Positions 47,083-55,650 are shown, numbered from the stretch's first letter. The stretch is DNA of 59,774 nucleotides from JAICYJ01 sp036263035 (GCA_036263035.1 DATAHR010000264.1:1-59774), one strand, 5' to 3'. Notes: generated by a model not told the origin, from the sequence alone. Numbers and translations are program-made.

Positions 47083-48464
47083 GCGCGCTCATTCTCTCGC
47101 GGCCGTAACGCCGCATAGAGGTTCCATTCACCCGGAACTCCCTTCAGGGCGTGCCGCCCACGTCCCTCGAACTGGAGACCAGACCCGACCACCAGGTCCT
47201 TCACGGTCTGTGAGACGACCACCTCGGAGGGACCCGCCTCGGCGGCTACGCGAGCACCGATATTCAAGGCGATACCACCCACCGCGCCGTCGATGTTCTC
47301 GACTTCGCCGGTGTGAAGCCCGGCTCGGATCTGCAGCCCCTCCGGCTGAACCCGGTCGACCATGGCGAGCGCGCAGCGGATGGCCCGCGCCGGCCCGTCG
47401 AAACGGGCGACGAACCCGTCCCCGGTCGTATTCACCTCAGTCCCTCTGTGACTCGCCAGCAGTGACCGGATGACGGCATGATGCCGCTCGAGCATGTCCT
47501 TCCAGGCTCTGTCTCCGACGCGGAACGCGGTGTCCGTGGACTGGACGATGTCCGTGAAGAGCACCGTTGTGAGCTGACGATCGAGCTGTGCCGCCTGCTC
47601 CTGTGCCGCGACCAGGAAGGCTTCCACGGCCGAGACGAGCGGCTCGGGATCCTCAACCCATAGCACCGGAGCTGACCCCCTCACGGCAATCAGCTGGGCA
47701 CCCGGAATCCGGGCGGCTGCATATTCAGCCTGAGCCCGGCTGCCCCAGAAATCCGCCTCCGTTTTGTAGAGGACGCCCACGGGCACGCGAACCAACGGCA
47801 GCACGTCACGAACGTCGGTCTGATACCACATTCGATCGAATGCGGCGTAGCCCGTCGGCGTGGCTGAGTACCTCGCCGACTTGGCAACCCAGGCCAGAAA
47901 TTCTGGATCGCCCGCCGGGCCGTCTCGCGGAGAATCGCCGTAGGCCCAGCGCACGTGCTCATCGATGCGGTTCGGGTCCCCCCACGTCTCCACGAGCGTC
48001 GCCAGCGTTCGGTCGTGCTCGATCTCGTCGAGTCCCCAGGGGTACCCGGGTGCCTTGCGATCGAGGATCCAGCTGTCCATGCAGACCGCAACGGTGCGGT
48101 CCGGGTGGGCTGCTGCGAAGAACGCGGCGAGCGCCGGGCCGCCGGTTCCCCATCCGAGCAGCGCGGCACGCTCGACGTTCGCCGCGTCCATAACGGCGCG
48201 AACGTCGTCGGTACGGGCCTCGAGTTCCGGTGGGCTCGAGAACCGGTCGGACATACCCACGCCGCGCTTGTCGAACTGCAGCACTCGCATGTTCTGGGCG
48301 AGCCGGCGGCTGAAGCGGGCAAACCGAGGCTGCTCCCAGTAGACCTCGAGGTGCGATATCCAGCCGCGGATGTCTACGAGCGTCAGATCGCCATCGCCAA
48401 AGTCGTGGTACGCGATCGAGGCGCCGTCGATCGTTCTCGCCCAGCGGGTGTGCGGCGTCGTCAT
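47079..48464 (-). CDS. Class III nucleotidyl cyclase with inactive alpha/beta-hydrolase sensor domain
   Basis: 461 residues. N-terminal about 285: alpha/beta-hydrolase fold (IDGASIAYHDFGDGD, FDKRGVGMSDR, ERAALLGWGTGGPAL). The nucleophile Ser of GxSxG is Gly106, and the position of the catalytic His (usually GxDH) reads RGSAPVLW, so it is a pseudo-enzyme, probably a ligand sensor. From about 297: class III cyclase catalytic domain with metal Asp305 (LFTDIVQST) and Asp349 (NTTGDGF), and GLHTGEVE. The usual adenine-selecting Lys before TGD is Asn345, a variation common in this hydrolase-fusion subfamily. Cytosolic. Product cAMP is likely but not proven. Confidence 0.9.
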   Translation of the reverse strand: MTTPHTRWARTIDGASIAYHDFGDGDLTLVDIRGWISHLEVYWEQPRFARFSRRLAQNMRVLQFDKRGVGMSDRFSSPPELEARTDDVRAVMDAANVERAALLGWGTGGPALAAFFAAAHPDRTVAVCMDSWILDRKAPGYPWGLDEIEHDRTLATLVETWGDPNRIDEHVRWAYGDSPRDGPAGDPEFLAWVAKSARYSATPTGYAAFDRMWYQTDVRDVLPLVRVPVGVLYKTEADFWGSRAQAEYAAARIPGAQLIAVRGSAPVLWVEDPEPLVSAVEAFLVAAQEQAAQLDRQLTTVLFTDIVQSTDTAFRVGDRAWKDMLERHHAVIRSLLASHRGTEVNTTGDGFVARFDGPARAIRCALAMVDRVQPEGLQIRAGLHTGEVENIDGAVGGIALNIGARVAAEAGPSEVVVSQTVKDLVVGSGLQFEGRGRHALKGVPGEWNLYAALRPRENERA

Positions 48465-48521
48465 GACGCAGGATGATCCGCCCAGCGGAGCCGGTTATCA
48501 AGGGCCCGTCGGTGCGGTCAC

Positions 48522-49493
48522 CTAGCGCCCGAGCCGCCGCCGGATCAGGTACGGCACCTCCCGGCCCCGCTCGCGCCACACGTGCAGCACCGTGAAGTGC
48601 CAGCCTTTCACCGCCCAGTTGTGCGCCTGCCAGGCGGCGTCGGGGATGCGTGGCGGCGTGCTTCCCTGCCCCGTCTCGTACCCGTGCCGCTCGAGCTCGG
48701 CGCCGGCGATCGACTCGAACAGCGCCACATCCGACGGCCGCATCTGCCGCCGCCACTTGCCCACCGACGCGGCGGTGATGCCCGCATAGAGCTCCGTGAA
48801 CCATGCCTCCTGACCGGCTGCGATCCGGTCCTGCGGGGTCTCCTCCACCGCCAGCATCCCCGGCTCGTACGCGATCTCGAGGAAGCGGCAGATCCCCGGC
48901 ACCACTCCAGCAGGGTCGGCGACCAGATCCTCGTAGCGCACCGTCAGCAGGTCGTCTCCGAGCCACTCGGCGTCGCGGTCCACCGCCCGCACGGCGTTGC
49001 GCCACTGGTGCGCCGCCGCCCACACGTTCGCCGGCCCGAACGGCACCCGCAGCAGCGAGAGCGCCACATCCCGGCCGTCGCGCACCAGGTTGACGATCCG
49101 CGCTTCCGGGAACACGCGCCGAATCTCGGCCAGGTGCTCGACGTAGTACGGCGTCTTGTCACCCCACCCCGGCTTCCCGTGCTGATCGGCGTAGGCGAGA
49201 TAGGGGGACTCCAGGGCGGCCCGGTAGGCCTCGGCGCCGTGCCGTCCCTCGCTCCGTGGCGGACGCCTGGCAAGTCGCCACTCCCGCACCTTCGGATGCC
49301 GCCACACGGCCGCCGCCAGACGGTCGAACTGCTCGTCGGTGTCGAGGGCGCCGAACCGGCCGCGGATGGCGGCCATGTCGACGACGATCATCGATTCCGT
49401 CGGGATGGCCACGTCGGCGCTGCGATCGAGGATCAGCCGCAGCATGGTCGTGCCCGAGCGGTCGCAGGCGACGATGAAGAACGGCCTGGCCAG
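48522..49493 (-). CDS. PAPS-dependent sulfotransferase, apparently CTG-started
   Basis: 323 residues if initiated at CTG 49493. The PAPS 5'-phosphosulfate loop reads FFIVACDRSGTTMLRLIL, and the later conserved segment NLVRDGRDVALSLLRVPFG is the 3'-phosphate site. The first ATG (49445) would cut off the P-loop, so translation must begin upstream. Between the stop TGA of the propeller gene (49499-49497, same reading frame) and the P-loop there is no ATG, GTG or TTG, only CTG, with AAGGG eight bases before it. It would sulfate a polysaccharide or lipid. It matches the cysC gene in this window, which makes its donor. Confidence 0.85.
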   Translation of the reverse strand: MARPFFIVACDRSGTTMLRLILDRSADVAIPTESMIVVDMAAIRGRFGALDTDEQFDRLAAAVWRHPKVREWRLARRPPRSEGRHGAEAYRAALESPYLAYADQHGKPGWGDKTPYYVEHLAEIRRVFPEARIVNLVRDGRDVALSLLRVPFGPANVWAAAHQWRNAVRAVDRDAEWLGDDLLTVRYEDLVADPAGVVPGICRFLEIAYEPGMLAVEETPQDRIAAGQEAWFTELYAGITAASVGKWRRQMRPSDVALFESIAGAELERHGYETGQGSTPPRIPDAAWQAHNWAVKGWHFTVLHVWRERGREVPYLIRRRLGR

Positions 49494-49496
49494 CGC

Positions 49497-50759
49497 TCAG
49501 CCCTTCGTGCGCAGCAGGTACAGGTACCGCGGCGCCGCGATCACCAGCCGGTTGAGGCCGGCAGTGACCACCGTCGAGTACCAGCCGTCGGGGAAGTGCC
49601 ACACCCGCCGGCCGGTGCGCGGATCGAAGGCCCACGTGTTGCCCATGTACTTCCCGCGCCCGTGTGACGAGACGTAGACGTAGTCGCCGATCACCGTCGG
49701 CGACGATGTCGTCTTGTAGGGCAGGTGCGCCGTCCACTTGACGTTCCCCGTGCGCGCGTCGAGCGCCTGGAACAGGCCGTTGTAGCTCGACTCGAACACG
49801 AGCCCGTTCCACACCGCCGGGCTCCCGTAGACCCAGCCGTCCATCGAATGGGACCAGGCGATCCGGCCGGTCGAGGCGACGAAGGAGTACAGCTTGCCGT
49901 CGGTGTTCCCGATGTAGACGCGCCCGTAGCGGACGTTCGGCGTGGAGTAGAAGGTGCCCGACCGAAAGCCCGACGACAGCCCGTTCGTACCCGTCTTCCA
50001 GCGCAGGTGCCCGTTGATGCCGATGCAGTACATCGCCCCGGAGTAGTCGCCGAAGTAGAGCCGGCCCTGCTGCAGCGAGATCGAGCTCTTCACCGCCCCG
50101 GACGCGTGGAACGTCCACAGCACCCGGCCGGTCTTTGCGTCCAGCGCCCGCACCGTCCCGTCGAGCGCCCCCATGAAGATCTTGCCGAAGGCCACGGTCG
50201 GCGGCGACTCCATCACCGAGCCGATGCCGGTCTTCCACACCGTGTGCCCGGTCTTCGCGTCCAACGCGTAGACCTTCCGGTCGTACGCGCCGATGTACAC
50301 GAGCCCCTTGTAGATCGCCGGCTGGTTCAGCACCTTGTGGAAGTCGCGAAGCCACAGCATGTCGCCCTTCACCGACTGGGCCCAGACGATCCCCCCATCG
50401 GAGGCCGCGTACAGCACGCCGTCCCTGTAGGACGGCGGGTACTCGAGGATGCCGTGCGCCGATCGGCGCCACAGCGTCACGTACGGCGGGTGGACGCCGG
50501 CCTGGGCTGAGGCGTCGCGGTTGTGGGACGGGTTCAGCCCGTACATCGGCCACGGCGGCCCGTAATCCGGCCCCTGCTGGGCGGTGGATGCCGGCTGGGA
50601 GGACGCGGGCGGCTCCGGCGTGCTCGTGAACGGGGAGCTGGCGCCGTTGTGGATGTCACCGGCCGGCCGCGTGACGAGCACGTATGCAACCGCCGCGCCG
50701 GCACAGAGCAGCGCCAGTAGGCCGGCGGCCACGATGATCAGCGTGCGGCGCCTGCTCAC
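49497..50759 (-). CDS. Membrane-anchored PQQ-type beta-propeller protein
   Basis: 420 residues from GTG 50759. N-terminal anchor helix (about 6-28), Ser/Pro linker, then about eight blade repeats of the PQQ/YVTN type: VYALDAKTGHTVWKTGIGS, VRALDAKTGRVLWTFHA, LYSFVASTGRIAWSHSM, FQALDARTGNVKWTAHL, AFDPRTGRRVWHF. A scaffold or binding protein outside the membrane (BamB-like fold); in this locus it probably binds polysaccharide or assembly proteins. GTGA overlap with the O-antigen ligase-like gene upstream; its TGA is in frame with the sulfotransferase downstream. Confidence 0.9.
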   Translation of the reverse strand: MSRRRTLIIVAAGLLALLCAGAAVAYVLVTRPAGDIHNGASSPFTSTPEPPASSQPASTAQQGPDYGPPWPMYGLNPSHNRDASAQAGVHPPYVTLWRRSAHGILEYPPSYRDGVLYAASDGGIVWAQSVKGDMLWLRDFHKVLNQPAIYKGLVYIGAYDRKVYALDAKTGHTVWKTGIGSVMESPPTVAFGKIFMGALDGTVRALDAKTGRVLWTFHASGAVKSSISLQQGRLYFGDYSGAMYCIGINGHLRWKTGTNGLSSGFRSGTFYSTPNVRYGRVYIGNTDGKLYSFVASTGRIAWSHSMDGWVYGSPAVWNGLVFESSYNGLFQALDARTGNVKWTAHLPYKTTSSPTVIGDYVYVSSHGRGKYMGNTWAFDPRTGRRVWHFPDGWYSTVVTAGLNRLVIAAPRYLYLLRTKG

Positions 50760-52090
50760 GATGCGGTCGTCGGTTGGAGACCTGCGGCCCGCTGCCGAGC
50801 GCCCACCGGCGCGAACAGCCCCGCGCCGGTGACGACGAGCAGCAGCACCACGTAGAAGTAGTCGAAGCCCATGGTCAGATAGAAGAAGTTCGCCGCCACG
50901 GTGCCGATCACGGCCGCCGTCAGCCCGGCGCCGAGCAGTCGCCGGTAGGGATCCTGCGCGTGGCGCATGAGCAGGACGGTGGCGATGGTCCAGCCGAGGA
51001 AGACGAGGTAGAGCGCGAGCCCGACGACGCCGGTCTCGACCAGCGTGGCCACCCAGAAGCTGTGCGGGCCGAAGTCCGCCTTACCGGTCAGGAACTGGTA
51101 GAAGACGGCGAAGGTGTTGTAGCCCCGGCCGAACAGCGGGTGGGGCATGAGCGCCGGCTCGACCAGCGAGTAGAACTCGAAGTGTGTCTGCACGCCGTGG
51201 CCCTGCACGTTCGTGCGGGACGCGACCACCGTGCGCACGAAGCTGGACGACGCGTAGAGGGCGGCGAACAGCCCCAGCGGCACCGCGGCCGCGATGGCCA
51301 GCGTGCGCAGCCGCGGCAGCCGCGGCAGGATCGTCGGGGCAAGCACGCAGAGCCCGACGATGTCGCCCAGCGCCGCGCTTCGGGACAGCGTGAGCGTCTG
51401 CACGATGAAGAGGAAGGCGAGCAGCAGCCCGAGCCGGCGGTTTGCACGCCGGTCGCTGAGGTAGATGGGCAGCAGCACCAGGATCGGCACGCACAGCATG
51501 ACGCCCAGGTGGTTCGGGTCACCGGTCAGCGCGTTGATCCGGTAGATGTTCTGGGAGCCCCCGATCTGCCCGTACACGTTGATCCCGTTGAACTTGCCCT
51601 GGCCGGCGGTCAGCGGCGCCACCACCAGCCGGTCGAGGTTGATTCCCGCTCCCACAACCAGCACCAGCTGCAGCGCTCCATACGCCGCGTTCGCCGCGAT
51701 CCCGTACACGAACCACTTGAGCGCGCGGTCGAACAGCCCCGCGCCGCGCCGCAGCACGTGCGCGGTCGCCGTCACCAGGAACGCGAAGTGCACCAGCCAG
51801 GTGGCGATGCCCTTCGCCCAGAAGGCGAGGTCCTGCTTGGTCGCGAGGTCGAAGTAGCCGGCCAGGTAGACCGCGAAGAAGGCCAGCATGAAGCCAGCCA
51901 GGGTCACGCAGACGTGGGGCAGAGCGTCGTCGCGGCGCTGGATTCGCGCGACCAGCCAGGCCGCGACGAACACGGTGCAGGTGATGTTCGTGATCAGCAG
52001 CTGCAGCCCGCCCGCCTGCCACTGGATCTTCTCCAGCGTCTGGACGAACAGCGTGACGAGCAGGATACGGTCGAGCGTGCGGTCGCTCAT
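50756..52090 (-). CDS. O-antigen ligase/polymerase-like membrane protein
   Basis: 444 residues with about 11-12 helices and one large outer loop (about 285-350) carrying PHPLFGRGYNTFAVFYQF and HSFWVATLVETGVVGLALYLVFLG, the Wzy_C signature with conserved Arg/Gly and His. It polymerises or ligates undecaprenyl-linked repeat units outside the membrane. First gene of the minus-strand group ligase-propeller-sulfotransferase; TAGACT lies 7 bp before its ATG. Confidence 0.92.
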   Translation of the reverse strand: MSDRTLDRILLVTLFVQTLEKIQWQAGGLQLLITNITCTVFVAAWLVARIQRRDDALPHVCVTLAGFMLAFFAVYLAGYFDLATKQDLAFWAKGIATWLVHFAFLVTATAHVLRRGAGLFDRALKWFVYGIAANAAYGALQLVLVVGAGINLDRLVVAPLTAGQGKFNGINVYGQIGGSQNIYRINALTGDPNHLGVMLCVPILVLLPIYLSDRRANRRLGLLLAFLFIVQTLTLSRSAALGDIVGLCVLAPTILPRLPRLRTLAIAAAVPLGLFAALYASSSFVRTVVASRTNVQGHGVQTHFEFYSLVEPALMPHPLFGRGYNTFAVFYQFLTGKADFGPHSFWVATLVETGVVGLALYLVFLGWTIATVLLMRHAQDPYRRLLGAGLTAAVIGTVAANFFYLTMGFDYFYVVLLLVVTGAGLFAPVGARQRAAGLQPTTAS

Positions 52091-52097
52091 CCGCCGC

Positions 52098-52103
52098 AGT
52101 CTA
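52098..52103 (-). promoter_or_regulatory. -10-like TAGACT for the ligase-propeller-sulfotransferase operon
   Basis: On the minus strand TAGACT ends 7 bp before ATG 52090; no Shine-Dalgarno. Confidence 0.5.
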
Positions 52104-52139
52104 GGGTTGCGCCCCGGCGCGAGGCGTCATCGCGCTCTC

Positions 52140-52145
52140 TACCAT
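52140..52145 (+). promoter_or_regulatory. -10-like TACCAT for the alkyltransferase-like gene
   Basis: TACCAT ends 6 bp before ATG 52152; no Shine-Dalgarno. Confidence 0.4.
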
Positions 52146-52151
52146 CGCGCC

Positions 52152-52508
52152 ATGGAGATCCCCGCCGGGTTCCGGGTCGTCGAGGCGGCGACGGCGTTCG
52201 AGCGCGAGGTCGCGGCGCTCGTCCGCGCCATCCCGGCTGGGTCGGTGGCCAGCTACGGCCGCATCGCGGAATGGCTCGGCCGGCCGGAGGGCGCACGCGC
52301 CGTGGGCGGGGCGCTCGCCCGCTCCGGCGGGAGCGTGCCCGCCCACCGTGTGGTCAACGCGGCCGGGCGGCTGGCGCCGGGATGGGAGCGCGAGCAGGCC
52401 GAGCTGCTGCGAACCGAGGGCGTCAGGGTGCGGCGGGGGCACGTGACCCCGCCGATCCCGTGGTGGACAGGCCCGGAAGAAACGCGAGGGCGCAGATCAG
52501 CGCGGTGA
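52152..52508 (+). CDS. Alkyltransferase-like protein (MGMT fold, active Cys replaced by Ala)
   Basis: 118 residues. DNA-binding/active-site domain of O6-alkylguanine-DNA alkyltransferases: FEREVAALVRAIPAGSVASYGRIAEWLG, ARAVGGALARSGGSVPAHRVVNAAGRLAPG. The acceptor PCHRV is PAHRV, so it cannot accept an alkyl group; this is the alkyltransferase-like (Atl) class, which binds alkylated guanine and recruits nucleotide excision repair. Usual members have Trp or Ala at the Cys position. The last 28 codons overlap the convergent polymerase gene by 86 bp. Confidence 0.88.
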   Translation: MEIPAGFRVVEAATAFEREVAALVRAIPAGSVASYGRIAEWLGRPEGARAVGGALARSGGSVPAHRVVNAAGRLAPGWEREQAELLRTEGVRVRRGHVTPPIPWWTGPEETRGRRSAR

Positions 52509-53880
52509 GGATCCACGAGGCCGGGTCCTCGAAGTAGGCGTTGTAGAAGAGGGAGCTGGTGAGCACCGCGGCCAGGGCGGCGGCCAGCACCAGCCGGAGG
52601 TCGCGGTCGGGTCCGGCCCGCAGCGCCGCCCAGGCGATCGACCCGATCAGTGCCAGGTACGCCGCGAGGCCGAGCGGCCCCAGCTCCGCGAGCACCGTCA
52701 GCGGCGTGGTGTGGGAGGCGGCCGTCTTCGTCCGCCCTGGGTGGGCGGAGCCCGCCAGCGCCGCACGGGCGAACCCGCCCAGCCCGGCGCCGTTCAGCGG
52801 GTGATGGCGGATCACGCGCATCCCATCCTCGGCCAGCCGTGACCGGCCGCTCGTGACCTCCCGGGTCGAGCTGCCGTGGCTGGAGGCGATCAGCCCCGCG
52901 GCGCCGACCAGGAGGACGGCCACCGCCAGGGCGGCAACCAACCGCCGCGGCCAGATGGTTGCGCCCAGGACCGCCGCCCCGGCGGCCAGCGCCAGCAGGC
53001 TCGACTGGGAGTACGCGAGGTACTGGCCGGCGAATAGCACCGCCACGAGCACCAGCAGCGGCACCGTGATCCGGCGGTAGACCATCACCCCGAGCAGGAG
53101 CACGATGGTCACCGCCATGAACCGCCCGTAGATGCTCGCGTCGTAGAACAGCGAGTTGACGCGGAAGAACGAGCCGTACTCGTTGCCGACCATGATCTTG
53201 TGGTTCCAGAACAGGTGCTCGGTGTGGTGCTGCCAGAACGCCACGGCCGCGAATACCAGCCCGAGGGCCACCTGAACGCCGAGCATCGCCTGCAGCTGGC
53301 GCTGCGTGGGCCTGATCCCCGCCAGCCGCGCGAGCAGGAACCCGAACGGCAGGTAGAAGAACAGCATCTCGACGCCGCCCTGGCGGCTGTCCGCGGTCCA
53401 GAGCAGCGACACGGCGCTCCAGCCGATCAGCGCGGCCGCCGACCACCCGACGGGCCCCAGCGCCGGCGGCCGCTCCGCGCCGGTGACCATCTCGTAGGCG
53501 CAGGCGGCGGCCATGGCCAGCACGATGGCGTAGAGCGGCACCAGCAGGTTCGCCTGCTCGCCGCCGGCATGCAGGGGGATGCGGGCCGGTGCCGCAGCGA
53601 CCACGGCGAGCAGCGTCAGGGTGGTGTACCGATGCGCGATCAGCGCGCCCACGCCGAGGGCGATCAGGCCGCCCACGACACCGACGGCTGCAAGCGCCGG
53701 CCGGCCCGTCGCCTCGACCCGGACCTTGGCGATCGGCGAGTGCAGCAGGTCGGCTGCGAGAATCGCCCCGCCGGCCGCCCACGCGGCCAGCGCGGCCGCA
53801 CGCACACGCCGATCGGCCGAGACCAGCAGGCCGGCCAGGCCGGCGGCGGAGATGATCGAGCCGAGCGCCGTACCGGTCAC
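52423..53880 (-). CDS. O-antigen polymerase/ligase-like membrane protein, second copy
   Basis: 485 residues from GTG 53880. About 12-13 helices; the large loop contains NHKIMVGNEYGSFFRVNSLFYDASIYGRF, GRSRLAEDGMRVIRHHPLNGAGLGGFARAAL and HTTPLTVLAELGPLGLAAYLALIG, the Wzy_C/ligase pattern. It differs clearly from the 50756-52090 protein, so polymerase and ligase roles may be split between the two. GTGA overlap with the upstream FlgD-Ig-type gene. The open frame continues upstream but is then antisense-like to that gene. Confidence 0.88.
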   Translation of the reverse strand: MTGTALGSIISAAGLAGLLVSADRRVRAAALAAWAAGGAILAADLLHSPIAKVRVEATGRPALAAVGVVGGLIALGVGALIAHRYTTLTLLAVVAAAPARIPLHAGGEQANLLVPLYAIVLAMAAACAYEMVTGAERPPALGPVGWSAAALIGWSAVSLLWTADSRQGGVEMLFFYLPFGFLLARLAGIRPTQRQLQAMLGVQVALGLVFAAVAFWQHHTEHLFWNHKIMVGNEYGSFFRVNSLFYDASIYGRFMAVTIVLLLGVMVYRRITVPLLVLVAVLFAGQYLAYSQSSLLALAAGAAVLGATIWPRRLVAALAVAVLLVGAAGLIASSHGSSTREVTSGRSRLAEDGMRVIRHHPLNGAGLGGFARAALAGSAHPGRTKTAASHTTPLTVLAELGPLGLAAYLALIGSIAWAALRAGPDRDLRLVLAAALAAVLTSSLFYNAYFEDPASWILTALICALAFLPGLSTTGSAGSRAPAAP

Positions 53881-54551
53881 GGCAGCGTCACCGTCGCCTT
53901 CGGCGGCGTCGGCGTGCGGTTCCCCGCGCGGTCGACCGCGATGATCTCGATCGTGGCCGGCCCGGGGCCGACGGCGTCCAGGCGGAAGTGGGCGATGCGC
54001 GGGATCACGCGGTGCTTGTGGATGACGAGCCGGCCGTTCTGGTAGACGAGCAGCTCTGCCCGGGAGACGGGATCCGACCGGGTGTAGTGCACCGCGACGG
54101 ACACCGCGCCGACGTGCACCGTGCCGATCGTCACCTCGACCGGTTTCGTATCGACCACGATCGGGTCGGGGATCGTCACCTGACGGCCGTCGGCGAGCGT
54201 GACGCGCAGGCGGTAGCTCCCATCGCCGACGACGGCGCCGGACGCGTCCCGTCCGTCCCATGTCACCCGGACGCGGCCCTTGGGGAACGGGCGGTCGGCG
54301 AGGGTGCGCACGAGGCCGCCGTCCGCGCGGACGATGGCCAGCTGCAGATGCTGCGCGTCTCGCAGCGTGAAGTGCATGTGCGCGAGCCGGTGGCAGCCCT
54401 GATCCTGGCACCCCGGCGAGAAGTAGGTGCGTACGTGCGGGTGCGCGACGGGGGAGTGCGTGAGCTTGAGCTGCTCGGCGCGCAGGAACGCCGCGGCGCT
54501 GGCGGCGATGATGACCAGCAGGAGCGCGGTCGCGGCTCGGTAGTGGCTCAC
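53877..54551 (-). CDS. Membrane-anchored protein with FlgD-type Ig domain
   Basis: 224 residues. N-terminal signal/anchor helix (about 5-24), a short Cys/His segment (SPGCQDQGCHRLAHMHF), then an Ig-like domain with the FlgD signature RVTWDGRDASGAVVGDGSYRLRVTL, and a second beta domain (VTIGTVHVGAVSVAVHYTR ... IEIIAVDRAGNRTPTPPKATVTLP). Extracytoplasmic adhesive or structural role. It is the first gene of a two-gene operon with the polymerase. Confidence 0.8.
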   Translation of the reverse strand: MSHYRAATALLLVIIAASAAAFLRAEQLKLTHSPVAHPHVRTYFSPGCQDQGCHRLAHMHFTLRDAQHLQLAIVRADGGLVRTLADRPFPKGRVRVTWDGRDASGAVVGDGSYRLRVTLADGRQVTIPDPIVVDTKPVEVTIGTVHVGAVSVAVHYTRSDPVSRAELLVYQNGRLVIHKHRVIPRIAHFRLDAVGPGPATIEIIAVDRAGNRTPTPPKATVTLP

Positions 54552-54590
54552 GGCGCGCCGATTGTAGGCGCACCATGAGCCCTCACCGTG

Positions 54591-55493
54591 TCATTCAGCC
54601 GGCTGCGAGCGCACCACGGCGGCGACGCGCTGGCCGCGGGCGACGTACATGAGCCCGATGACGACCATCACGGCCCCGCCGACCACGTACCACATCGGGG
54701 CGGCGTCGAGTGTCTTCAGGCCGGAGGCGCCGAGCACGACTGCGATGCCGCCGCGGAGCAGGCGCTCTGGTGCGCGGTGCGTGAAGTGCGAGCCGATCAG
54801 AATGCCCGGGATCGAGCCGATCAGGATCGAGGCGACCACGCTGTAGTTCGGCGCGCCGAACGCGATCGTCGCGAGGCCGGCGGCGATCGTCACCAGCATG
54901 GCGTGGAACAGGTCGGTGCCGACGACGCGGCGCGCGCTGAGCGGGAACAGCGTGACGAGGGCGATGCCGAAGAACACGCCCGAGCCGACGGACGTGAGGC
55001 CGAGGATGAAGCCGAACACGACGCCGATCGTGACCGCGAGCACCTTGTGATAGGCGGTCAGCTCGCCGTCCGTGGGCAGCCGGCCGGCGTCCCAGACGCG
55101 CGGGATGGTGATGAACGTGCGGGCGGCGACGACCAGGGCGACCAGGACGAGGATGCCGCCGATCAGGTCCAGCAGCACGGTCTCGACGTCGATGCCGATG
55201 CGCGGGAAGATCTCGTAGAGCGTGAACACGCCGAGGATCGCGGCGGGCACGCTGCCGGCGCCCATCCACAGGCCCAGCTCGCGGTTCACGTTCTTGAGCT
55301 GATGGTGGCGAGCCGCGCCGAACACCTTCGTGATCGCCGCGTAGATCAGGTCGCTGCCGACGGCGGTCGTCGGCGGGATCCCGAACACCGAGATCAGGAT
55401 CGGCGTCATCAGCGACCCGGCTCCCATCCCGGTCAGCCCCACCAGCATGCCGACGGCGAGCCCGGCTGCGATCATTCCCGCGTTGATGTCCAT
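54591..55493 (-). CDS. TauE/SafE (TSUP) family permease
   Basis: 300 residues, about eight helices in two halves: VGMLVGLTGMGAGSLMTPILI and the repeat GFILGLTSVGSGVFFGIAL with the family's glycine-rich re-entrant motifs. TSUP proteins move sulfite, sulfonates or related anions. Directly downstream of the sulfate-assimilation operon on the same strand but separated from it by a terminator, so it has its own transcript; GGGAGGGG lies upstream of its ATG. It probably exports or imports a sulfur oxyanion or sulfonate such as sulfolactate (inference). Confidence 0.9.
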   Translation of the reverse strand: MDINAGMIAAGLAVGMLVGLTGMGAGSLMTPILISVFGIPPTTAVGSDLIYAAITKVFGAARHHQLKNVNRELGLWMGAGSVPAAILGVFTLYEIFPRIGIDVETVLLDLIGGILVLVALVVAARTFITIPRVWDAGRLPTDGELTAYHKVLAVTIGVVFGFILGLTSVGSGVFFGIALVTLFPLSARRVVGTDLFHAMLVTIAAGLATIAFGAPNYSVVASILIGSIPGILIGSHFTHRAPERLLRGGIAVVLGASGLKTLDAAPMWYVVGGAVMVVIGLMYVARGQRVAAVVRSQPAE

Positions 55494-55650
55494 GCCCTAC
55501 TGCCCCTCCCGTGGAAGCCAATTCACGCCTAGTCCAACTAGTCTAAGCGATTTAGTGGAGAATGCAACCCCGGGTTGCGATGTTCCCACCCGAAGCTGCT
55601 GGGAAACAGGGAACGCGGGAGGCGTGCGAGCAGCCTTTAAGAGAACACAA

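Noticed and set aside
49497..49499. Selenocysteine or sense TGA joining propeller and sulfotransferase
   Set aside because: No selenocysteine-type hairpin or family precedent at this position; CTG initiation after a normal stop is simpler, though readthrough is kept as an alternative in the findings.
52152..52508. Active O6-alkylguanine-DNA methyltransferase
   Set aside because: The acceptor Cys is replaced by Ala (PAHRV), so it is called alkyltransferase-like instead.
53881..54576. Upstream extension of the second polymerase frame to 717 codons
   Set aside because: The extra residues overlap the FlgD-Ig gene in another frame and look like shadow sequence; the GTGA overlap at 53880 gives a natural start.
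55494..55560. Operator from the repeated GACTAG before the TauE/SafE gene
   Set aside because: Two 6-bp copies close together are suggestive, but too short to claim a binding site without comparison.
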